From Pseudomonadota bacterium (GTDB lineage Bacteria > Pseudomonadota > Gammaproteobacteria > Xanthomonadales > Rhodanobacteraceae), in assembly GCA_018240465.1 (NCBI GenBank), contig JAFEFS010000087.1, forward strand, positions 1 to 62,419: a stretch of DNA of 62,419 nt. Direction: 5' to 3'. This document shows positions 57,435 through 62,419 of the stretch, piece by piece. Each line of letters begins with the position of its first letter. Within the stretch, counting starts at the first letter, position 1. The notes beneath the pieces were generated by a model. It was not told the origin of the DNA. It saw only the letters and a list, made by a program, of their open reading frames with translations, and searched no databases. Both the position numbers and the translations under genes were made by a program.

Positions 57435-57676
57435 GAGCTGCTCCGATTCGTGACGATGGCGGAAATCGCGCCAAGCCGGTCCCGTCGGCATCGTTCGATA
57501 CCGTTTTTTTTCCGCAGGACGATTTCCGTCAGATAGGATGCAACGCGGCGCAATTTGGTTGCCGCGCGACGTCGACGCGTTTTCGATTCAAGTGCTGACG
57601 CGGAACCTCATCCCCCCCCCGGCGGAGAAAGGGCCTTTCGCCATCGCGATTGGCCAACACTCGAATCAAAGATGCT

Positions 57677-59440
57677 CTAACGCGTCGGGAACGGATAGAG
57701 TGGCGGCAACGGTGAATCCACTTCCGCTCGCGCCATCGAGGCGAACGCGAAGCCATTGCGGAATGCTGCCGCGATGCGTCCGCCATCGAACGCACCGGAA
57801 CCCGCCGCATAGAGACGACGCTCGAGTTCGCTCAACGCAGCACGCTGCGCCTCCCCGACTGCGGCTGCGAGTTCGCCGAGCGTGCGCGCGTTGCAACCCT
57901 CGTCGCGCGCCCAGGCGATCAACGCGCGCGCCATCGCCGCGGCATCATCGCGCTTGCAGGCTGCGACGAACGCCGCGCGCGCGCGGCCATCGCCACGCGC
58001 AGCCGGCCCGCTTCCGGACTCGCCGCCACCGCGTCCACGGCGCCGCATCCACGTCGAAACCGCCCACGCTGCGATGGTGAGCAGCCACAATGCGCATGCG
58101 GCAAGCGCCAGGGTGCGCCACGGCGGCCCGATATTGCGATCGGACATCGACGCGACCGGCAACGACGACGGCGATGACACGGCACTTTGTATACTAGTGG
58201 ATTTTGCCGCACCTGCGGCAGCCGCGCCTGCCGCACCCGTTACACCGAAGCTGATCGCAGGCAAATCGGCGCTGGCCGCACGATCGTGCGCGGTATCCCA
58301 CCAGGCCAGGCTCAGCGGCGGAATTTTCAGCGTGCCGCCGCGGTTGGGCACGATCGCGAATTTGCGCGTGCGCTCGCCGTACTGCCAGGCGCCGTCGTCG
58401 CGGTTGATCGTGGTCTCCTTGTCGGGATAGACGTCGGCGCCGTCGATGTGCGGCAACTTCAGTTCCGGCAGCTGCTCAAAGCCCAGCCCTTGCGCCTTCA
58501 GATGTAGGGTCAGGGTCAGCGGTTCGCCGACATGGGCCGGCGAATTCGCGTCGATGCCGTCGGCCGTCAGGGTCAACGATTGCGCCGGCAGCCATGCATC
58601 CGTGCCCGAACCCGCGGGACGCGGGCGCACGTCGAGCGTGGCGCCCGCCGCCTGCGCAGTCACGCTGCGCCCGCGCGAGAAGAAGCTGTTGACGTCGTTC
58701 GGATCGACCGCGTGGCCGCGAAACACGATCGGCACCAGCGTCGCCGCGCCGCTTTTCTCCGCGGTCAACGCGTAGTGGCGTTCGAGCACGCGATAGCGGC
58801 GCCCGTCTACTTCGGCCGTGTAGCTCGCGTCCTGGCCGAGCTTGCGCGCGTTGAGGCCGTCGCCGTGAGGATCCTCGAGATTGCCGTCGGTCAGGTTGAG
58901 CGCAAAGTAGAGCTTGACCGTCACGCGCACCTGTTGCTGCACGTAGGGCGACTTCGGTTCCACCGAAACGTCGAGAAACAGGTCATCGCCGGCCTTGGCC
59001 GAAGCCGCACTCGCCGGCACTACCGTCAACGTGATCGGTTGTGTCTGCGCGCCGGCCACGGTGAGTGCGGGAATCGTGAACGTTCCCGCACGCTTCGGTT
59101 CGAGGCCCACCGCCCAGAGCAGCTTGGACGTAGCCTGGCCGTTGACGATGTTCATCGAGGTCGAACTTTCGGTACCGAGAAGGTTGAAGTCCTGCTGCAG
59201 CGCGCTGAAGTCGGGCCGCGTTGCGGTTGCGTTGCCGCTGACCTCGACGTTGAGCGTCGCGGTCTCGCCGAGCTGCATGCTGTTGCGGTCGAGCCAGGCG
59301 CGGACCTGCGCGGCATGCAGGTCCATGCCGATGAGCGATGCCGCAAGCACGAGCAGCACACGCAACGCAGCAGGCGCACGGCGTGGCGTGCAGGAAAGGA
59401 ACATTGCGCGCATCGTCGCGCGTGACAACAAGACGTTCAT
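57677..59440 (-). CDS. batD: BatD-family protein
   Basis: A 587-residue BatD-type protein, last gene of the aerotolerance (Bat) operon in this window. The signal segment (LRVLLVLAASLIGMDLHAAQ) is followed by several beta-sandwich domains (VRAWLDRNSMQLGETATLNV, FTIPALTVAGAQTQPITLTV), a membrane helix near residue 440 (PWRTLALAACALWLLTIAAW), and a cytoplasmic helical tail with MARALIAWARDEG. The start ATG 59440 overlaps the stop of the BatB/C gene by 4 bp (ATGA), so the genes are coupled. Bat proteins are thought to form an inner-membrane complex with MoxR-type ATPases that protects against oxidative or envelope stress; the exact activity is not known. Confidence 0.9.
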   Translation of the reverse strand: MNVLLSRATMRAMFLSCTPRRAPAALRVLLVLAASLIGMDLHAAQVRAWLDRNSMQLGETATLNVEVSGNATATRPDFSALQQDFNLLGTESSTSMNIVNGQATSKLLWAVGLEPKRAGTFTIPALTVAGAQTQPITLTVVPASAASAKAGDDLFLDVSVEPKSPYVQQQVRVTVKLYFALNLTDGNLEDPHGDGLNARKLGQDASYTAEVDGRRYRVLERHYALTAEKSGAATLVPIVFRGHAVDPNDVNSFFSRGRSVTAQAAGATLDVRPRPAGSGTDAWLPAQSLTLTADGIDANSPAHVGEPLTLTLHLKAQGLGFEQLPELKLPHIDGADVYPDKETTINRDDGAWQYGERTRKFAIVPNRGGTLKIPPLSLAWWDTAHDRAASADLPAISFGVTGAAGAAAAGAAKSTSIQSAVSSPSSLPVASMSDRNIGPPWRTLALAACALWLLTIAAWAVSTWMRRRGRGGGESGSGPAARGDGRARAAFVAACKRDDAAAMARALIAWARDEGCNARTLGELAAAVGEAQRAALSELERRLYAAGSGAFDGGRIAAAFRNGFAFASMARAEVDSPLPPLYPFPTR

Positions 59441-61374
59441 TGCGATGACTCCTGCTCCTGACCCTGTCGGCGGCGCTGGTGTTCGAGCTGGAACTTGCGA
59501 CGCAACAGACCGCCCGGGTCATCGGGCACACGTTGCAGCCATTGTTCGACGGCCTGGTCCTTCTCGCCGCGCCGGTCGGCCTCGCGCGCGCCCAGACGCA
59601 CGGGCTGCGCATCCTTGCCGGTGTCGGCCTGGTCGTTCAGCGCCTTGTCGATGCCCTGCTGGAATTTTTCCTGCGACTCCTTGCCTGGCTCGGCGCCTTG
59701 CGCGGGCTGTTGTGCCGCGTTCTTTTCCTCGCCGGGCTTGTCGCGTCCGTTCGCGGACTGGTTCTGTTGCTGCGAATCCTCGGGTTTGCCGTCCTGCCCG
59801 CTGCTGCCCTTGTCGTCCTTGCCCTGATCCTTCGATTCCCTTTTTTCGCCGTTGTCGTCGCCCTGCTGGTCGCCCTTGCCGTCTTTCGAGTCCTTCGAGT
59901 CCTGCGCCTGATCGTTGCCGGGTTGCTGCTGCTTGTTGCCTTGATGGTCCTGCGAGCCTTTCTGCTGCTGATCCTGTTTCTGCTGTTGCTGCTGCTTGAG
60001 AAAGTCCTCAACCGCCTTCTTGTTCGCCGCGGCATCGGCCATGCCCGGCTCGCGCTCGAGTGCCTCGTCGTAAGCCGCGATCGCGTCGGGAAACTTGCCT
60101 TGTCTGGCGAGCGCATTGCCGCGGTTGTACGCCGCATCGGCGGATGCCTGCTGCGCGCCGGCGGCGGAAAAGTCCGCCGTTGCCGCAGCGAAGTCGCCCG
60201 CGCGATACGCCGCGCTGCCGCGCAGTTCGGGATTCTTCGCCAACGCCTGTGCTGCTTTCGCATTGCCCGCGTCGAGCTGCATTTGCGCCTGCTGGTCGGC
60301 ACGCTGCCACAGGTCGGTCCATAAGCTCGCTTCGGCGCGCTGCGGTTGCGCCAGCAACACCAGCGGCAACAACGTCAGCCAGCCGCGGCGGAAACCGAGC
60401 GCCGCCAGCGGCAGCAAGGCGAACAGCAGCCACGGCCCGCGGTCGAGGAAACGCGCACTCTGCACTTCGGCACCGCTCGCGTCCTGCGCCGCTTCGCCGC
60501 CCGCCGCGAGCGTGCCAAGCACGGCATCGAGGTCGCCCGCGTCGCTGCGGTATTCGGCGTAGCGGCCGCCGCCCGCGCGCGCAAGCGCGGCCAGCGCCGC
60601 GCCGTCGAGCTTGGGCAGCACGATATTGCCGGACTTGTCCTTGAGAAAGCCGCCGTCGCCGAGCGCGATGGGCGCGCCCTGCGCAGTGCCGATGCCGAGC
60701 ACCGACACGCGCACGCCGGCGCTGCGCGCACTCGCGGCCGCCGCGTCGGCATCGTCACTCGCGCCGTCGGCGAGCAGGACGATTTCACCCTCGCGCAAGC
60801 CGGCCTGGTGGATCAACTTTACGCCGAGGTCGATCGCGCGGCCGGTGTCGTTGCCGGGCGCCGGCATCACCGAGGGATCGAGCGAGTCGACGAGGTTGGC
60901 AACCGTGTTCGCATCGTCGGTCAGCGGCGCGACGACGAAGGCGTCACCGGCATAGGCGATCAGCGCGACCTGGGCATCGCCCGAGCGCTTGAGGATGTCC
61001 GCGATCTTGTAGCGCGCGCGTTCGTAACGACTCGGCTTCACGTCTTGCGCGCTCATCGTGGCCGACAGCTCCAGCGCGATCACGCGCGCGGCCTGGTTCT
61101 TGTACAGCGGCTGCGGCAGGCGCTCCCAGGCCGGACCCGCGAGCGCGAGGCTCGCGATCACCAGCGCGGCGAGCGCGAGCCATGCCGGCCCGCGCGCCGA
61201 CGTCGCGTCCGCGTTGCGCACGAGCAGATGTTCGAGCAGATGCGCATCGACCGCGCCGCGCCATGCCTGCGCATCGCCGCCCGCCGATTTCAACACGCGC
61301 CAGAGCAGCGGCAGCGCGAGCAGCAACAGCAGCCAGGCCGGGCGCAGGAAGTGGAAATCGTGCAGCGCGTTCAC
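59437..61374 (-). CDS. BatB-BatC fusion: VWA domain, membrane helices and TPR domain
   Basis: A 645-residue protein. Residues about 1-330 are BatB-like: an N-terminal helix (AWLLLLLALPLLWRVL), a von Willebrand A domain (VIALELSATMSAQDVKPSRY to about 290) and a helix (GPWLLFALLPLAALGFRRGW). Residues about 370-480 are TPR repeats (ASADAAYNRGNALARQGKFP, AIAAYDEALEREPGMADAAA). A very polar tail of Gln, Lys, Asp and Gly (about 485-600) follows, then a conserved end (LQRVPDDPGGLLRRKFQLEH). The metal-site motif is ELSAT instead of the usual DxSxS. The GTG start at 61374 overlaps the BatA stop (GTGA). The tail looks disordered. Confidence 0.9.
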   Translation of the reverse strand: MNALHDFHFLRPAWLLLLLALPLLWRVLKSAGGDAQAWRGAVDAHLLEHLLVRNADATSARGPAWLALAALVIASLALAGPAWERLPQPLYKNQAARVIALELSATMSAQDVKPSRYERARYKIADILKRSGDAQVALIAYAGDAFVVAPLTDDANTVANLVDSLDPSVMPAPGNDTGRAIDLGVKLIHQAGLREGEIVLLADGASDDADAAAASARSAGVRVSVLGIGTAQGAPIALGDGGFLKDKSGNIVLPKLDGAALAALARAGGGRYAEYRSDAGDLDAVLGTLAAGGEAAQDASGAEVQSARFLDRGPWLLFALLPLAALGFRRGWLTLLPLVLLAQPQRAEASLWTDLWQRADQQAQMQLDAGNAKAAQALAKNPELRGSAAYRAGDFAAATADFSAAGAQQASADAAYNRGNALARQGKFPDAIAAYDEALEREPGMADAAANKKAVEDFLKQQQQQKQDQQQKGSQDHQGNKQQQPGNDQAQDSKDSKDGKGDQQGDDNGEKRESKDQGKDDKGSSGQDGKPEDSQQQNQSANGRDKPGEEKNAAQQPAQGAEPGKESQEKFQQGIDKALNDQADTGKDAQPVRLGAREADRRGEKDQAVEQWLQRVPDDPGGLLRRKFQLEHQRRRQGQEQESSQ

Positions 61375-62393
61375 GATGCAGCCCCGCGGGTACGCGCGAA
61401 GCGTGGTGCGTGCAGCGATGCGGCGAGCGGCGCGAGTGCGCCGGACAATGCCAGCAGCACCGCCGCGGCCAGCGGCCAGAAGAACCATTCGTCGACCGGG
61501 CGGAATTGCTGGCCCTTGTCGACGCCCGGTTCGAGTTTGTCGATGTCGCGGTAGATTTGCGCCAGCTCCGCCGTATCGCGCGCGCGGAAATAGCGCCCGC
61601 CCGTCTTCTGCGCCATTTCCGCGAGCATCTTCTCGTCGATCTCGGCCGAGGGATTGACCACGCGGCTGCCGAAGAAACCATCGTTAATGCGCATCGCCTC
61701 GGCGCCGATGCCGATGGTATAGATTTTCACTTTTTCCGCGACGGCGAGATCGATCGCCTTGGCCGGGTCGAGCTCGCCCGCATCGTTGACGCCATCGGTG
61801 AGCAGGATCGCCACGCGCTGGTCCTCCGGCCGCTCGCGCAGGCGCTTGACCGCGAGCCCGACCGCGTCGCCGATCGCGGTCTCGCGGCCCGGCAGACCGA
61901 CCGCGGATTCGGCGAGCTGCTTGCCGACCGTGTCGCGGTCGAAGGTCAACGGCGTGAGCAGGTAGGCCTGGCTGCCGAACACGATCAGGCCGAGGCGGTC
62001 GCCGACACGGCGCTTGATGAAGTCGCCCGCGATCGCCTTGACCGCGCCGTAGCGGGTGACCTCCTGCCCGCCGATGCGCATGTCGGGCGTGTCCATGCTG
62101 CCCGAGGCGTCGACCAGCAGCATCAGGTCGCGGCCGCTGCGCGCCAGGTCGATCGGCTGGCCGATCCACTGCGGCCGCGCCGCCGCGGCGACGAGCAATG
62201 CCCAGGCGAGCCACGCCAGCCAGCGCTTCCAGCGCGCGACCGGGTTCGCGCCGCCGGCAGGATCGAAGCCGGACAGCGCCATCGGCAGGCGCAGCGCGGC
62301 GCCCGCCTCGGCTGCGGCAGGTTTGAGCACGCGCGCGACCAGCCACGGCAACGGCAACAGCGCGAACAACCAGGGCCAGGTGAACTCAAACAT
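61371..62393 (-). CDS. batA: BatA-type VWA-domain membrane protein
   Basis: A 340-residue protein. The N-terminal helix (MFEFTWPWLFALLPLPWLVA) and a second helix (RWLAWLAWALLVAAAARPQW) precede a VWA domain with an intact metal-ion site: MLLVDASGSMDTPDM (DxSxS) and the later Thr and Asp (ILLTDGVNDAGELDP). A C-terminal helix (FFWPLAAAVLLALSGALAPL) anchors it. The start ATG 62393 was selected because MFEFTWPWL is the family start. It overlaps the next gene by 4 bp (GTGA). The upstream genes of this operon (typically DUF4381, DUF58 and MoxR) would lie beyond the right edge. Confidence 0.93.
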   Translation of the reverse strand: MFEFTWPWLFALLPLPWLVARVLKPAAAEAGAALRLPMALSGFDPAGGANPVARWKRWLAWLAWALLVAAAARPQWIGQPIDLARSGRDLMLLVDASGSMDTPDMRIGGQEVTRYGAVKAIAGDFIKRRVGDRLGLIVFGSQAYLLTPLTFDRDTVGKQLAESAVGLPGRETAIGDAVGLAVKRLRERPEDQRVAILLTDGVNDAGELDPAKAIDLAVAEKVKIYTIGIGAEAMRINDGFFGSRVVNPSAEIDEKMLAEMAQKTGGRYFRARDTAELAQIYRDIDKLEPGVDKGQQFRPVDEWFFWPLAAAVLLALSGALAPLAASLHAPRFARTRGAAS

Positions 62394-62419
62394 GGCCAAT
62401 CCCCGCAATTCTTGTTCCC

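Overview
The window is GC-rich, densely coding bacterial chromosome. Several conserved blocks point to a gammaproteobacterium of the Xanthomonadales (Lysobacterales). The strongest is nadE - sucD - sucC divergent from pilS - pilR, an order I know from that group. A large TonB-dependent receptor, M56/TonB fusion proteins and an S9 peptidase fit the same assignment, which is inference from gene order and protein families. No rRNA, CRISPR array, transposase or prophage was seen.

Layout. 0-5.2 kb: VOC and DGPF/YCII proteins, a GMC oxidoreductase, an orphan NarL-type regulator and a 3-hydroxybutyrate-oligomer hydrolase. 5.3-9.9 kb: a four-gene ABC efflux operon (adaptor, ATPase, two FtsX-like permeases) with dispersed repeats inside it and a 12-bp palindrome upstream. 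10.1-13.7 kb: a frameshifted DUF3052 gene, mscL with a clear terminator, a secreted M28 peptidase, a frameshifted GFA-family gene and a one-domain EamA protein. 13.8-15.4 kb: a DGPF protein followed by an ECF42-like sigma factor. 15.4-24.5 kb: GH89 alpha-N-acetylglucosaminidase coupled to a TrmH-type methyltransferase, a macro-domain protein, class I aldolase, a TonB_C-like exported protein, an S9 peptidase and pyruvate kinase.

24.6-26.7 kb is the accessory patch: a GSU2403-type nucleotidyltransferase-fold protein, a 14-bp perfect palindrome, an 11-bp inverted repeat, an 85-nt tRNA-like cloverleaf on the minus strand whose middle arm is capped by UUCG instead of an anticodon loop, and the C-terminal remnant of a type ISP restriction-modification enzyme. 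It looks like the scar of a defence or mobile island.

26.8-38.1 kb: uup (with two palindromic repeats inserted in frame), a patatin-barrel type Vd autotransporter, nadE, sucDC and pilSR. 38.1-45.3 kb: a QseBC-type two-component system next to a three-gene outer-membrane/periplasmic cluster (duplicated-domain protein, beta-propeller, TonB-dependent receptor) that I cannot match to a described system. 45.4-53.5 kb: a TPR/GT41 glycosyltransferase, an AcpA-type phosphatase lipoprotein, a di-heme peroxidase, a BlaI/M56 regulatory pair with two visible operators and an M56-ExbD-TonB fusion, and a NUDIX hydrolase. 53.6-62.4 kb: transketolase, a DAACS symporter with an altered NMDGT motif, a small exported protein, and the Bat (aerotolerance) operon, which runs off the right edge.

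Main candidates for novelty are the tRNA-like RNA with its nucleotidyltransferase neighbour, the M56-ExbD-TonB fusion, the receptor/propeller/duplicated-domain trio, and the coding-sequence repeat insertion in uup.
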